Source of the DNA: Paraburkholderia franconis
GTDB lineage: Bacteria; Pseudomonadota; Gammaproteobacteria; Burkholderiales; Burkholderiaceae
DNA length: 64,000 nucleotides
NCBI RefSeq assembly: GCF_009362735.1
Contig: NZ_WHNP01000002.1
Span: 2,491-66,490 of the forward strand
Direction: 5' to 3'
The notes beneath the pieces are model-generated. The model worked only from the letters and a program-made list of their open reading frames with translations. It did not search any database and was not told the DNA's origin. Every line of letters begins with the position of its first letter. Position 1 is the stretch's first letter. Both the position numbers and the translations under genes were made by a program. This document shows positions 10,070-19,840 of the stretch, piece by piece.

Positions 10070-12058
10070 CTACTCGGTCCGATAAACCGCTACGCTTTGC
10101 GGCTCGACTTCACGCGTGCCGATCACGAAGCGCGATGCATCGACGCCTTCGATCACGTGCTTTTCGTGCGCATAGTTGAAGACATACGCGAGCTTGCCGC
10201 GCCGGCTGATGCGCACGCTGTCTCCACACGGCGCCGGCGTGAGCCAGGCTTCCGTCGCGATGCGCGCGAACAGCGACTCGGTGAGACGGTCGTCGAACAG
10301 GCTCGCGAAGTAATGAACGCGACCATGTTGCACATACGCGGGATGACCGTCGCCGAAACGCGCGTGCACACTGAACGTGCGTTCATCGACGGCATCGATC
10401 AGATCGCGCCAGTGACGCGCATAGCCTTCGCGCTGCGCATCGCCCGTGCCGTCGAGCCGCACCGGTTCCGTCACGTTGGGCCGCATCGATTCGACGCGCC
10501 ACACGCGGATCGGCAGCAACGATGCGAGCGCGCCCGGCGGCAGGTTCGCGGGAATCTGCAGATCAGGGGTCTTCGAGCCCGTGCGCGGGCCGAGCACGAT
10601 GTGCGCGCCCGATGCCGCGAGCCGCGCCGCAAAGTCGGCGGGCACGACGGGCAACGGCGGCACGACGATCATGCTGTAGCCGTCGAACGGCGCATTGGCG
10701 GAAATCACGTCGACATCGAAACCCAGCGAACGCAACGCCGAGTAGTATTCGAAAGCAAAACGCGGATAGTGGAAATCCGCGCCCTGCGGATGTATCTCGA
10801 ACAGCCACTTCGCTTCGTAGTCGTAGATCAACGCGATCTTGCCGTGCACATCGGCGTTCGCATCCGCATCAGCCGACAACACATGCGCGATCTCCTGCGC
10901 GACCTTCGCCGCTTCGCTGCCGCCGATATCGATGCGATTGTCGGGCGTGTTCAGGCCCGCGTGCATCTGCTCCTGCGCGAACGGCGCCTGACGCCATCTG
11001 AAGTACGACACGCAGCCCGCGCCATGCGCGAACGCTTCCCAGCTCCACAGACGCACCATGCCCGGCAGCGGCGCGGGATTCCAGTGCGCCCAGTTGACGG
11101 GACCGGGCTGCTGCTCCATCACCCAGAACGGCAGCTTCGACATGCCGCGATACACGTCGTGATTGAACGACGCGAAATCGGGATGCCCCGTGCGCAGAAA
11201 CTTCGCCTTGATCTCCGGCGCGTACCACTGCTCTTCAAGCGCGCCAAGCGGATAGCTGTCCCACGTCGCCACATCGAGATCGCGTGCGACCTTGTAATGA
11301 TCAAACTCGGTGAAAAGCTGCATGAAATTGTGCGCGACGGGCCGCCCCGGCGAATGCGCACGAATGATCTCGACCTGCATCCGGTTGTAGCGCGCGACTT
11401 CATCGGAAGCGAAACGCCGGTAGTCGAGACGATGCGACGGATGAGCCTCCGTCACCGTCGCAACGGGCGCGTCGATTTCGTCGAAGTTGCGGTATTCCAT
11501 GCTCCAGAACACGGTGCCCCACGCACGGTTCAACGCGTCGATGGTTTGATAGCGCTCCTTGAGCCACACACGAAAGCGCGCGACGGCAGCAGGCGAATAG
11601 CTGACCACCGTGTTGTGGCAGCCGAACTCGTTATCCGTCTGCCAGTAAGCGACGGCAGCATGCTTGCCATAACGCTCGGCTACGGCCGTGCAGATCTTGC
11701 GCGACGCCTCGAAATACGACGGCGACGAAAAATCATAGTGACGTCGCGAGCCGAACGCGCGCGGCCGGCCATCGGCACCCACGGGCAGAATGTCGGGATG
11801 ACGGTCGATCAGCCACTTCGGCGGCGTGGCCGTCGGCGTGCACATGACCACCTGCAAGCCCGCATTGCCGAGCACATCGACGGCGCGATCGAGCCAGCTC
11901 CAATCGTATTCGCCCGGCGTGGGCTCGATACGGCTCCACGCGAACTCCGCGATTCGCACCTGTTCGATGCCGAGCGCCTTCATACGGCGCGCGTCGTCTT
12001 CCCACATCGATTCCGGCCAGTGCTCCGGGTAATAGCAGACTCCAAGGCGCATGCGCAT
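10070..12058 (-). CDS. Beta-galactosidase, glycoside hydrolase family 42
   Basis: Cytoplasmic retaining beta-galactosidase of 662 residues, normal for GH42. N-terminal TIM barrel: [10 protein letters not shown] at about 6-15, the acid/base Glu144 in QTDNEFG and the nucleophile Glu315 in [14 protein letters not shown] trimerisation domain ([19 protein letters not shown]) and a C-terminal beta domain follow. No signal peptide, so it acts on imported substrate. The start is 5 bases past the ATPase stop (12064); ATG codons 1 and 3 are both possible. It gives the operon its probable role: uptake and hydrolysis of a plant-derived beta-galactoside. Confidence 0.95.
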   Translation of the reverse strand: MRMRLGVCYYPEHWPESMWEDDARRMKALGIEQVRIAEFAWSRIEPTPGEYDWSWLDRAVDVLGNAGLQVVMCTPTATPPKWLIDRHPDILPVGADGRPRAFGSRRHYDFSSPSYFEASRKICTAVAERYGKHAAVAYWQTDNEFGCHNTVVSYSPAAVARFRVWLKERYQTIDALNRAWGTVFWSMEYRNFDEIDAPVATVTEAHPSHRLDYRRFASDEVARYNRMQVEIIRAHSPGRPVAHNFMQLFTEFDHYKVARDLDVATWDSYPLGALEEQWYAPEIKAKFLRTGHPDFASFNHDVYRGMSKLPFWVMEQQPGPVNWAHWNPAPLPGMVRLWSWEAFAHGAGCVSYFRWRQAPFAQEQMHAGLNTPDNRIDIGGSEAAKVAQEIAHVLSADADANADVHGKIALIYDYEAKWLFEIHPQGADFHYPRFAFEYYSALRSLGFDVDVISANAPFDGYSMIVVPPLPVVPADFAARLAASGAHIVLGPRTGSKTPDLQIPANLPPGALASLLPIRVWRVESMRPNVTEPVRLDGTGDAQREGYARHWRDLIDAVDERTFSVHARFGDGHPAYVQHGRVHYFASLFDDRLTESLFARIATEAWLTPAPCGDSVRISRRGKLAYVFNYAHEKHVIEGVDASRFVIGTREVEPQSVAVYRTE

Positions 12059-12063
12059 GTCCC

Positions 12064-13215
12064 TTATGCGTAGTGTTCGACGGTGTTAAGCGCCTTCACG
12101 GCGAATCCGTCATCGGTGAAAAGATGGCAGGCGTTGGCGGGCGCCTCGAATACCGCACGCTCGCCCTGCTCGATGCGCGCATTGCCGGGCACTTTCGCGA
12201 CCAGCACATCGCCGCCGGCTTGTTCCAGATGCGCGTAGCTGTGCTCGCCCAGATGCTCGACGAGCGAAACGGTGCGCATAAGCGTTGCCTCACGTCGTGA
12301 TACATCGGCAGCGATGAGCCGGAGATGTTCGGGACGCACGCCGAGCATCACCGGCTGAGCGCCTTGCAGCGTGCTGCCGTCGACGAGAACGCGCACGGCT
12401 TCATTCGTGTGATCGAGCGTGACGTCGACGCCCTGCGCGTCGATCGCCGTGACCCTTGCAGGCAGAAAATTCATGCGCGGCGAGCCGATGAAGCCCGCGA
12501 CGAAACGGCTCCTGGGCCGGTGATACAACTCAAGCGGCGCGCCGATCTGCGCGATGCTGCCGTAGCGCTCCGTGTCCTTGCCCGTATGCAGCAACACGAT
12601 CTTGTCGGCGAGCGTCATCGCTTCCGTCTGATCGTGCGTCACGTAGACGACGCTCGCCGACGCGAACTGCCTGTGCAGCCGCGCGATTTCGATGCGCGTC
12701 TGGCCGCGCAGCGTCGCGTCGAGATTCGAAAGCGGTTCGTCGAACAGAAACACGCCAGGCTCGCGCACGATGGCGCGGCCAATCGCGACGCGTTGCCGCT
12801 GCCCGCCTGACAACGCACGCGGCTTGCGGTCGAGCAGCGCTTCCAGTTGCAGGATGCGCGCGGCCTCGCGAACCTTGCGGTCGATTTCGTCTTTCGGCTT
12901 CTTCGCGAGCTTCAGGCCGAAGGCCATGTTCTCGTACACGCTCATGTGCGGAAAGAGCGCATAGCTCTGAAACACCATCGCGACACCGCGCTCGGCAGCA
13001 GGCACGTCGTTGACGATGCGCCCGCCAATCGACAGGTCGCCGTCCGTCACATCCTCGAGCCCTGCGATCATGCGCAGCAGCGTGGACTTGCCGCAGCCCG
13101 ACGGACCGAGGAACACGCAAAATTCGTTCTCGCCGATCTCCAGATCGACGTTGCGGATCACGGGCGCGTTGTCTCCGTACGCTTTCTGCACGCCCTTCAA
13201 CGAAATGCTCGCCAT
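12064..13215 (-). CDS. ABC transporter ATP-binding protein, UgpC/MalK type
   Basis: Sugar-importer ATPase, 383 residues. Walker [10 protein letters not shown] at 37-45, signature LSGGQRQ at 135-141, Walker B LFDEP at 157-161, and a C-terminal OB/TOBE region from about 240. First gene of the galactoside operon; having the ATPase and hydrolase ahead of the binding protein is a less common order. ATG 13215 has GGAG 9 bases upstream. A perfect palindrome 36 bp ahead of the start is the likely LacI operator. Confidence 0.95.
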   Translation of the reverse strand: MASISLKGVQKAYGDNAPVIRNVDLEIGENEFCVFLGPSGCGKSTLLRMIAGLEDVTDGDLSIGGRIVNDVPAAERGVAMVFQSYALFPHMSVYENMAFGLKLAKKPKDEIDRKVREAARILQLEALLDRKPRALSGGQRQRVAIGRAIVREPGVFLFDEPLSNLDATLRGQTRIEIARLHRQFASASVVYVTHDQTEAMTLADKIVLLHTGKDTERYGSIAQIGAPLELYHRPRSRFVAGFIGSPRMNFLPARVTAIDAQGVDVTLDHTNEAVRVLVDGSTLQGAQPVMLGVRPEHLRLIAADVSRREATLMRTVSLVEHLGEHSYAHLEQAGGDVLVAKVPGNARIEQGERAVFEAPANACHLFTDDGFAVKALNTVEHYA

Positions 13216-13250
13216 CGCTTCGACTCCGTGATTTAATCAGCGCGAAGCGG

Positions 13251-13268
13251 AGATTAAGCGCTTAATCT
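13251..13268. promoter_or_regulatory. Probable LacI-family operator
   Basis: Perfect 18-bp palindrome AGATTAAGCGCTTAATCT with the central CG step usual for LacI/GalR operators, 36 bp upstream of the ATPase start and 182 bp from the divergent LacI-type gene. A related half-site ATTTAATCAGCGC lies next to it (13231-13243). It should let galactosides induce the operon by releasing the repressor. Confidence 0.75.
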
Positions 13269-13449
13269 GAATGGCCGAAAAAACGCGATCGCATCGCGAC
13301 CGCGGCTCGCTGGCCTTTCCGTTGACCCTTGCCGTGGGCCGGTCAACGTTGTCTCCGATCATCGTTCTGGTGTTTCGCGCATGGTGCCCCGCCTTCGTAG
13401 CCAATGCAAATGATGAACGTCTGTCCCATATATTGAAGACGCACAAACC

Positions 13450-14478
13450 ATGTCTACTCTCAGCGAAGTCGCGCGGCGCGCCGGCGTCACGTCGGCCACG
13501 GTTTCGAATGTGCTGCGCAATCGCGGACGCGTCGGCGAGCAGACGCGTCAGCGTGTGCTCGAAGCCGTCGAAGCGCTCAACTATCGTCCGCATCTTGCCG
13601 CACGCGCGCTCGCCGAAGGCCGCGCGCCCACGATCGCGCTGATGGTGTCGAGCATCGCGAATCCGTTCTATCCCGAGTTCGCGCTCGCCGTCGAACGCGA
13701 GGCACGCAAGAGCGGCCACTTCGTCATCATCTGCAACACGAATGAGGACCCGCACGCGGGCCGTGCGTATCTCGACCAGATCGCAGGCACGCTCTCCGAA
13801 GGCGTGCTCGTGATGAACGCCAATCTCGACTTCGACGACCTGCACAAGACGCAGGCGCGCGGCGCGCCCGTGGTGCTGTGCATGTGGGAACGTCCCGACG
13901 ATCCGCCGGGCTTGCCGTGCATCGCCGTCGACTTTCGTCTTGCGGGCCGGCTGGCCGCGAAGCATCTGATCGAACTGGGTCATCGGCGCATCGGCGCGAT
14001 TGTCGGCAGCAAGCCTTCGGGGATTCACGCGTCGCGTTACGAAGGCTTCATCGATGCGATGCGCGAAGCGGGCCTGAAGGTGCCCGCCAAAAACGTGCGT
14101 TACGCGCCCGACACGATCCAGGGCGGCTATACGGCCGCGCGCGATCTGCTGGAGCACGACGCGAACATGACAGCCATCTTCGCGACGAACGACCTGCCCG
14201 CGCTCGGCACCATTCATGCCGCCGCCGATCTCGGGCGCAACGTGCCGCGCGATCTGTCCGTGGTCGGCATCACCGACATCCAGCTCGCGCAGCAATCGCG
14301 CCCGCCGCTGACGACCGTCGCCGTGCCGACCGTCGAAGCCGCCGAGCTTGCCGTGACGCTGCTGCGCGATCTGATCGAGCGGCCGACACGCAAGCATGGT
14401 GCGCATCAGAAGACGCCGCGCATTTGCGTGACGTCGGAGCCGCGACTGATCGTGCGCGGGTCGACGCAAAAGCGTTGA
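13450..14478 (+). CDS. LacI-family transcriptional regulator
   Basis: Repressor of 342 residues. N-terminal helix-turn-helix LSEVARRAGVTSATVSNVL at 4-22, hinge helix with YRPHLAARALAEGRA at 45-59, then a periplasmic-binding-protein-like effector domain (ANPFYPEFALAVEREA; AIFATNDLPALG; SVVGITDIQLAQ). Divergent from the galactoside operon, which it most probably controls through the palindrome at 13251-13268. Effector probably galactose or a galactoside, by context. Confidence 0.94.
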   Translation: MSTLSEVARRAGVTSATVSNVLRNRGRVGEQTRQRVLEAVEALNYRPHLAARALAEGRAPTIALMVSSIANPFYPEFALAVEREARKSGHFVIICNTNEDPHAGRAYLDQIAGTLSEGVLVMNANLDFDDLHKTQARGAPVVLCMWERPDDPPGLPCIAVDFRLAGRLAAKHLIELGHRRIGAIVGSKPSGIHASRYEGFIDAMREAGLKVPAKNVRYAPDTIQGGYTAARDLLEHDANMTAIFATNDLPALGTIHAAADLGRNVPRDLSVVGITDIQLAQQSRPPLTTVAVPTVEAAELAVTLLRDLIERPTRKHGAHQKTPRICVTSEPRLIVRGSTQKR

Positions 14479-14602
14479 CGTCGACCACGCATGACAAGCG
14501 TGGCAAAGAGCAAAACTTACCGTGAAGCGGCGTTCAATAGCGCAACGCAGGCAATAAGCCGGCAACCGCTTCGCAGAAGCAGAAAAATTTTCAGCCGCGC
14601 TT

Positions 14603-15205
14603 TCAGTGCTGCGTGCGGCGCAACATCGAAAGGTCATAGCCGAGCGCGCGCACGCGTTCGAGCAGCGCGTGTTGCAGTTCCCCCGTCGGCTTCGCATCAC
14701 GCGTCAGTATCCATAGATACGCGCCGCTCGGCTCGCCGATGATCGACCATCGGTAGTCGTCCGCGTGATCGAGCACCCAGTAATCGCCGACGTAGAACGG
14801 TCCGAAGAAAGACACTTTCAGTTTGGCGTTGTCAGAGCCGGGCATCACGCGCGCCTTGCCTCTCGCAATGCGCCGCACGCCGTTCGCGCCGTCGCGGACC
14901 GTGTTGATCACGCTGAGCGAGCCGTCATCGCGCTTCGCGTAGTTGGCCGTGACGAAATCGCGGCCCCGTTCGAAGTGATTGTCGTAGCGCGCAAACTCGT
15001 ACCAGTGCCCCGTGTAGCGGTCCAGATCGACGCTCTTCGCAGGCTCGGGCACGCGCGCATTACCCTTTTTGCCTTTCAACCGGACTGCGTACGTGACGGC
15101 AATCCCTAAGGCCACGACTCCCACGACTGCAGCGGCGACGATCGCACTACGCGCGGAGAAACTGCTTTGCTCGATATTGTCGTTGACGCTTCGTTCGACA
15201 CTCAT
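14603..15205 (-). CDS. Lipocalin family protein with N-terminal membrane anchor
   Basis: Blc/VP0-type bacterial lipocalin, 200 residues. A transmembrane helix at about 20-42 (AIVAAAVVGVVALGIAVTYAV) replaces the lipobox of E. coli Blc, so the barrel is tethered by a helix, most likely facing the periplasm. The lipocalin GxW motif is YTGHWYEFARYDNHFERG at 64-81; the later strands include KLKVSFFGPFYVGDYWVL and WILTRDAKP. Blc proteins bind lipids such as lysophospholipids; the ligand here is not known. Convergent with the LacI gene and divergent from an aldo/keto reductase. Confidence 0.9.
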   Translation of the reverse strand: MSVERSVNDNIEQSSFSARSAIVAAAVVGVVALGIAVTYAVRLKGKKGNARVPEPAKSVDLDRYTGHWYEFARYDNHFERGRDFVTANYAKRDDGSLSVINTVRDGANGVRRIARGKARVMPGSDNAKLKVSFFGPFYVGDYWVLDHADDYRWSIIGEPSGAYLWILTRDAKPTGELQHALLERVRALGYDLSMLRRTQH

Positions 15206-15458
15206 CGGACATCAACCTCGACTCGATGTCAAAGCCGTTTAGACCTTACGTGAATGAAAAGTTTTCGCCATTACGTGACGAAGGAAGGACAAAGCGGTGT
15301 CGGCGATCGACTGCGCACGGCTGCGGATGACTTCGCATGACAGCCCAGCGACGCGAATCCGCGATAGCCGCTATGCTTCTTCTTTTGTCGCGCTTTCGTG
15401 CTCGCGTCCTGCCGCACACCACCCGATTACTCAAAGTTCTCTTCTCGCGGAGTCGATC

Positions 15459-16454
15459 ATGCAATACCGCAAATTCGGCAACACCGGCCTTACTGTCTCG
15501 CGTTTGTGTCTCGGTACGATGACCTTCGGCTTGCAAACCGAAGAAGATGTATCGCGTGGCATTCTCGACGAGGCGACAGAAGCCGGCGTGAATTTCATCG
15601 ATACGGCTGATGTCTATCCGCTCGGAGGCACTGAAGGTGTCATAGGCCGCACCGAGGAGATCGTCGGGCGCTGGCTCAAGGGCAAGCGCGACCGCTTCAT
15701 TCTCGCGACGAAAGCTGTCGGCAAAGTTGGCCCGTCACCGTGGGACCAGGGTGCGTCGCGCAAGCATCTGCTCGATGCCATCGATGCATCGCTGCGCCGT
15801 CTGGGCACCGATTACGTCGATCTGTATCAGCTGCACTCCGATGACCGCGACACGCCGCTCGACGAAACGCTCGAAGCACTCGATGTGATCGTGCGTTCGG
15901 GCAAGGCGCGCTATATCGGCGTGTCGAACTATCTAGCGTATCGGCTCGCGCGCATGCTCGGCCGCGCGGACGTGCTGCGCACCGCGCGCTTCGTGTCGGT
16001 GCAGCCGCGCTACAACCTGCTGTTCCGACAGATCGAGCGCGAACTGCTGCCGCTCGCGGATGAAGAAGGTCTCGCGGTGATGCCGTATAACCCGCTCGCA
16101 GGCGGCCTGCTGACGGGCAAGCATCGTCACGACGCGAAGCCGGCGGACGGACGCTTCACCGAAACAGTTGGCAAGGCAGGCGCGATGTACTCGGAGCGCT
16201 ACTGGCACGGGCGAGAGTTCAAGACCATCGATACGCTGCGCGAAATCAACGCGAAAACGGGCGAGCCGATGACGAAGACGGCGATCGCGTGGGTGCTTGC
16301 GAACCCTGTCATCACATCGGCGATCATCGGCGCGAGCCGGGTCGACCAACTGAACGATTCGCTCGCCGCTGCCGACTACACACTCGCCCCCGAACTCAAG
16401 ACGCAGCTCGACGAGGCGACGGTCGAATACCGTTGGGGCGATGCGCCGCGATAA
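15459..16454 (+). CDS. Aldo/keto reductase
   Basis: Cytosolic NADPH-dependent reductase of 331 residues. Catalytic tetrad of the AKR barrel: D48 and Y53 in FIDTADVYPLGG, K85 in ATKAVG, H126 in LYQLHSDD. The C-terminal cofactor site has IIGASRVDQLNDSL. Similar to the YajO/IolS group acting on aldehydes or sugars; substrate not determinable. I chose ATG 15459 (typical MQYRKFGNTGL start, CGGAG upstream) over an in-frame extension from 15297. The 253-bp region shared with the lipocalin gene contains two TTACGTGA copies (15246-15253, 15271-15278) 25 bp apart. Confidence 0.93.
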   Translation: MQYRKFGNTGLTVSRLCLGTMTFGLQTEEDVSRGILDEATEAGVNFIDTADVYPLGGTEGVIGRTEEIVGRWLKGKRDRFILATKAVGKVGPSPWDQGASRKHLLDAIDASLRRLGTDYVDLYQLHSDDRDTPLDETLEALDVIVRSGKARYIGVSNYLAYRLARMLGRADVLRTARFVSVQPRYNLLFRQIERELLPLADEEGLAVMPYNPLAGGLLTGKHRHDAKPADGRFTETVGKAGAMYSERYWHGREFKTIDTLREINAKTGEPMTKTAIAWVLANPVITSAIIGASRVDQLNDSLAAADYTLAPELKTQLDEATVEYRWGDAPR

Positions 16455-16511
16455 GCATCAAATAAGCAGCAAATAAGCGGCAAACGCCGTGCAAAGGGCG
16501 TGCGTCGCGCG

Positions 16512-17069
16512 CTAGCGTCCGTAGCGCAGCACGGTGCTGCTCGCGGCCAGCACATGATTGTTGATGGCCGCGAGAAACTGATCGTGATTGAGACCGGGCT
16601 GCAGCGCGTCCTGCGAGAGATCGAGCGCGTAGACCTGCAGCACATAGTGATGCGGCACGTCGCCGACGGGCGGACACGGCCCGTAATAGCCGGGCTTCCC
16701 GGTGCGGTTGATGCCGCTCACGCTGCCCTCGGGCGCGGACGCGCCGTGTGCCAGCGACGTCAACGATGCGGGTATCCCGTACAGCACCCAATGGATCACG
16801 CCCAGGCCTTTCGCGCCGTCGGGATCGAACAGCGTCACCGCGAAACTGCGCGTGCCCGCGGGCACGTTACGCCACTGCACGGCGGGCGACTGGTTGCCGC
16901 CGCCGCAATTGTTCGCGCTTGCCGCATGGCTCGAATCGACCGTGCCGCCGTCGGGCGTACCCGGCGACGTCACTTCGAAAGCGTCCGCCGCGAGGACCTG
17001 CATCGCGCCCGCCGACAACGCGACACAGAGCGCCGCGCGCGCCAGCCGTGCATAAGGGGATGTTTTCAT
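16512..17069 (-). CDS. YbhB/YbcL (PEBP) family protein, exported
   Basis: Phosphatidylethanolamine-binding-like protein of 185 residues, named 'Raf kinase inhibitor-like' by homology only. Sec signal peptide (ALCVALSAGAMQVLAADAF, cleavage near residue 27), then the PEBP core: RSFAVTLFDPDGAKGLGVIHWVLYGIP and GYYGPCPPVGDVPHHYVLQVYAL. Periplasmic; function of bacterial members is poorly known. ATG 17069 chosen because it begins the signal peptide; upstream frame is non-coding-like. Convergent with the aldo/keto reductase. Confidence 0.9.
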   Translation of the reverse strand: MKTSPYARLARAALCVALSAGAMQVLAADAFEVTSPGTPDGGTVDSSHAASANNCGGGNQSPAVQWRNVPAGTRSFAVTLFDPDGAKGLGVIHWVLYGIPASLTSLAHGASAPEGSVSGINRTGKPGYYGPCPPVGDVPHHYVLQVYALDLSQDALQPGLNHDQFLAAINNHVLAASSTVLRYGR

Positions 17070-17202
17070 CGACCGGCTCCGTTGACCCCGGATGAACAAA
17101 CTGCGGCCACGCATTCGCGGCCGCCAGAGAACAAACGGAATACCTTGCCCCGTTATTCCGCAGCGCGACGTTCGGGGCATTTCAGGGCCTTCGTGCGGCG
17201 CG

Positions 17203-18000
17203 CTATTTGAACGCGCCTTTCTTGCGGCTCGGTTCGGGCAACTGGCGCGACTCGCGCACCGACCTCGGATGCCAGAGACTCGCACCGCCTTCGATGCCCG
17301 CAGCGTTCGACACGATCGCGACATTCGGCGGCAACTCGAACGTGAGCCTCGACGCATTGCCGCCACCGATCCACAGCTTGTCGTAGTTGACGAGCGAAGC
17401 CAGGATGCCGAGAACTTTTTCGACGCGCCGGTTCCAGCGCTTGTTGCCCGCCTTCTCGCGCGCCGCGTTGCCGATGTACTGGTCATAGGTGCGGCCCTTG
17501 CTGACGGGATGATGCGCGAGTTCGAGATGCGGCATCAGCTCGCCGTCGCGAAAGAGCGCGGTGCCCGCGCCCGTGCCGAGCGTCAGCACAAACTCTATGC
17601 CGTGCCCTTCGATCGCAGCGAGACCCTGCATCTCGGCATCGTTGATCATGCGCACGGGCATGCCGCCGACACGCGCGATGAGATTGTCCGCGAGGGGAAA
17701 ACCGCGCCAGCTTTCATCGCCGATATTCGGCGCGGTAAGAATGCGGTTGTCACGCACGACGCCGGGAAAGCCGATCGACATCAACGCGGGATGATGTTCG
17801 TCGACAAGCGGCTGCACGAGTTTGGCGAGCGTATCGACGAGTTGCTCCGGCGCGCACGGATGCGGCGTCGGCACGCGCACGCGCTCGCTTTTCATGGTGC
17901 CATCCGCATCGAGCACGGCCGCCTTCAAGCCCGTGCCGCCGACATCGATCGCAAGTATCCGTTCTTCGCGGCTTGCTGCTTCTTTCCTGCTCGTAGCCAA
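17203..18000 (-). CDS. ROK-family kinase, polyphosphate-glucokinase-like
   Basis: Cytosolic sugar kinase of 265 residues. Phosphate-1 motif DVGGTGLK at 19-26, catalytic Asp121 in RMINDAEMQG, phosphate-2 motif LGTGAGTALF at 141-150. The arrangement and length resemble bacterial polyphosphate/ATP glucokinases. It begins at TTG 18000; AAAGGGG lies about 7 bases upstream and supports this start. It sits 60 bp downstream of zwf, so glucose phosphorylation and G6P oxidation are probably co-transcribed. Donor (polyphosphate or ATP) cannot be decided from the sequence. Confidence 0.85.
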   Translation of the reverse strand: MATSRKEAASREERILAIDVGGTGLKAAVLDADGTMKSERVRVPTPHPCAPEQLVDTLAKLVQPLVDEHHPALMSIGFPGVVRDNRILTAPNIGDESWRGFPLADNLIARVGGMPVRMINDAEMQGLAAIEGHGIEFVLTLGTGAGTALFRDGELMPHLELAHHPVSKGRTYDQYIGNAAREKAGNKRWNRRVEKVLGILASLVNYDKLWIGGGNASRLTFELPPNVAIVSNAAGIEGGASLWHPRSVRESRQLPEPSRKKGAFK

Positions 18001-18060
18001 GTCGTTCCCCTTTCTCTGGTTCTTGTTCAGTGCGGCTGATTCAGTGCGCCATTCAGCGTG

Positions 18061-19662
18061 CTATTTCGCCGAGCCGCTTTTCTCCAGCGGCCGCCACGCG
18101 CGGCCATCGCGGGCTAGCATTTCATCCGCTTGCGCCGGGCCGCTGCTGCCCGCCGGATAGCCATGCACCTGCAACGCGGCGCCCTGAGGATGCAGCACAC
18201 GGTCCACCGCGCACCAGCTCGACTCGATGCTGTCCGCGCGCTGAAACAGCGTCTCGTCACCGCGCATGCAGTCGTACAGCAGCGTTTCGTAGCCGACGTT
18301 CGCGCTTTCCTCGAAGTAGTCGTTGTAGTCGAACGCGGAGCGCGCCGCGCCGATCTGCATTGTCGGTCCGGGCACCTTCACGTTGAAGTCGAAGCTCGTG
18401 CCGTGCGCGGGATCGATGCGCAGCGTGAGCACGTTCGGCGTCAAAGCATGGACGGGCGTATCGCGGAACATCAGAAACGGCACGCGTTTCAGATGCACGG
18501 CGATTTCCGTGCGCTTCGCCGTCATGCGCTTGCCCGTGCGCAGATAGAACGGCACGCCTGCCCAGCGCCAATTGTCGATGAACACGCGCGCAGCCGCATA
18601 CGTTTCCGTCTTGCTGTCGCGCGCGACATCCGGTTCGTCGCGATAGGCCGCCTTCGCATCGCCCTTTTCGTATTGCCCGAAGACGACATCGTTGGGCGTC
18701 AGGGGCTCGATTGCATCGAAGAGTTCCGCTTTCTTGTCGCGTACGGCTTCGGCATCGAATGATGTGGGCGGCTCAAGCGCGACCATCGCGAGCAACTGGA
18801 ACAGGTGGTTCGGCACCATGTCGCGAAATGCGCCCGTCTGCTCGTAGAACTTTCCGCGCCCTTCGACGCCGAGCGTTTCGGCCGCCGTGATCTGCACGTT
18901 GTCGATGTACTCGCGCCGCCATACCGGCTCGAACAACGCATTCGCAAAGCGCACGGCAAGAATGCTTTGCACCGTGTCCTTGCCGAGAAAGTGATCGATG
19001 CGATATACCTGCTTTTCCTTTGCGAAATGCAGAATGTGCGCATTCAGATCGCGTGCGGAAGCGAGGTCGGTGCCGAATGGCTTTTCGATCACGAGACGTC
19101 GGAAGCCGCCATGACCTTGCGGATCTTCCTTGAGCAAGCCGTGCGTGCCGAGCCGCTCGACAATCGGCTTGAAAAAACGCGCGCCTACGGCGAGATAGAA
19201 GATCGCATTGCCGTCGGGCGCCTTGTCGATGCGTTGCTTGATCGCCTCGTAAAGCGCGTCGTCTTCGAATTCGCCCGCCATGTACTCCATGCGCGACGAG
19301 AGCCACTGCCATGCCTTGTCGTCGATCTTGCCGGTATGAAACTCGCTCGCCTTGTCCGCGGCGAACCGTTGCAACGACTGGCTGAGATCATCGACCCACG
19401 CCTTCGTTTCGCGCTCGCCGTGATTGACGCCGATGACGTTCATGCGATCGTCGAGCAGGCCGTCGACCGTCAGGTTGTAGAGCGAGGGCGTCAAGAGCCG
19501 TTTGGTGAGATCGCCGCCCGCGCCGAAGATGACCAGCGTGCACGGCGGCGCGCGATGCTTGCCCGCAGGCCCCGGCGAAGCGGGATGCGGCCCGGCGTCG
19601 AGCTTGCTGCTCGAGGGCTGTTTGGCGGATGAAGCAGTGGGGTTAATCGCGTCATTGGACAT
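18061..19662 (-). CDS. zwf: Glucose-6-phosphate 1-dehydrogenase
   Basis: Oxidises glucose 6-phosphate to 6-phosphogluconolactone, entering the pentose-phosphate or Entner-Doudoroff route. 533 residues: a Ser/Pro-rich extension of about 40 residues precedes the catalytic part (E. coli Zwf has 491). NADP site GAGGDLTKR at 47-55, EKPFG at 193-197, active-site RIDHFLGK at 221-228. ATG 19662 has GGAAGAG upstream; an in-frame start at 19719 would add 19 atypical residues. Upstream is the glucosidase gene (178-bp gap); downstream the glucokinase-like gene. Confidence 0.95.
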   Translation of the reverse strand: MSNDAINPTASSAKQPSSSKLDAGPHPASPGPAGKHRAPPCTLVIFGAGGDLTKRLLTPSLYNLTVDGLLDDRMNVIGVNHGERETKAWVDDLSQSLQRFAADKASEFHTGKIDDKAWQWLSSRMEYMAGEFEDDALYEAIKQRIDKAPDGNAIFYLAVGARFFKPIVERLGTHGLLKEDPQGHGGFRRLVIEKPFGTDLASARDLNAHILHFAKEKQVYRIDHFLGKDTVQSILAVRFANALFEPVWRREYIDNVQITAAETLGVEGRGKFYEQTGAFRDMVPNHLFQLLAMVALEPPTSFDAEAVRDKKAELFDAIEPLTPNDVVFGQYEKGDAKAAYRDEPDVARDSKTETYAAARVFIDNWRWAGVPFYLRTGKRMTAKRTEIAVHLKRVPFLMFRDTPVHALTPNVLTLRIDPAHGTSFDFNVKVPGPTMQIGAARSAFDYNDYFEESANVGYETLLYDCMRGDETLFQRADSIESSWCAVDRVLHPQGAALQVHGYPAGSSGPAQADEMLARDGRAWRPLEKSGSAK

Positions 19663-19840
19663 GGCACTCTTCCCTGTTCCCTGAATGAACCAGACGAAGT
19701 GGCGATATCTGAAAGACACGCGGCTAGGCCGCGGGGTTCAATCAAAGCCAGTCGATGCGTTCAACAATGCAAACCTGGCGACGCGTCAAGCACGCGTCGG
19801 CCGTGTGCAAGACAAACGCAAGTCGGTCGTAATACGTGCG

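Noticed and set aside
9041..12073. A very long open plus-strand frame (about 1010 codons) antisense to the GH42 gene
   Set aside because: It mirrors the third-position G/C bias of the beta-galactosidase gene; its translation is Arg/His-rich with no family features or ribosome site.
17136..17160. CGGAATA/TATTCCG inverted repeat downstream of the ROK kinase gene
   Set aside because: Only 7 bp with an 11-nt loop and no T-tract; too weak to call a terminator or operator.
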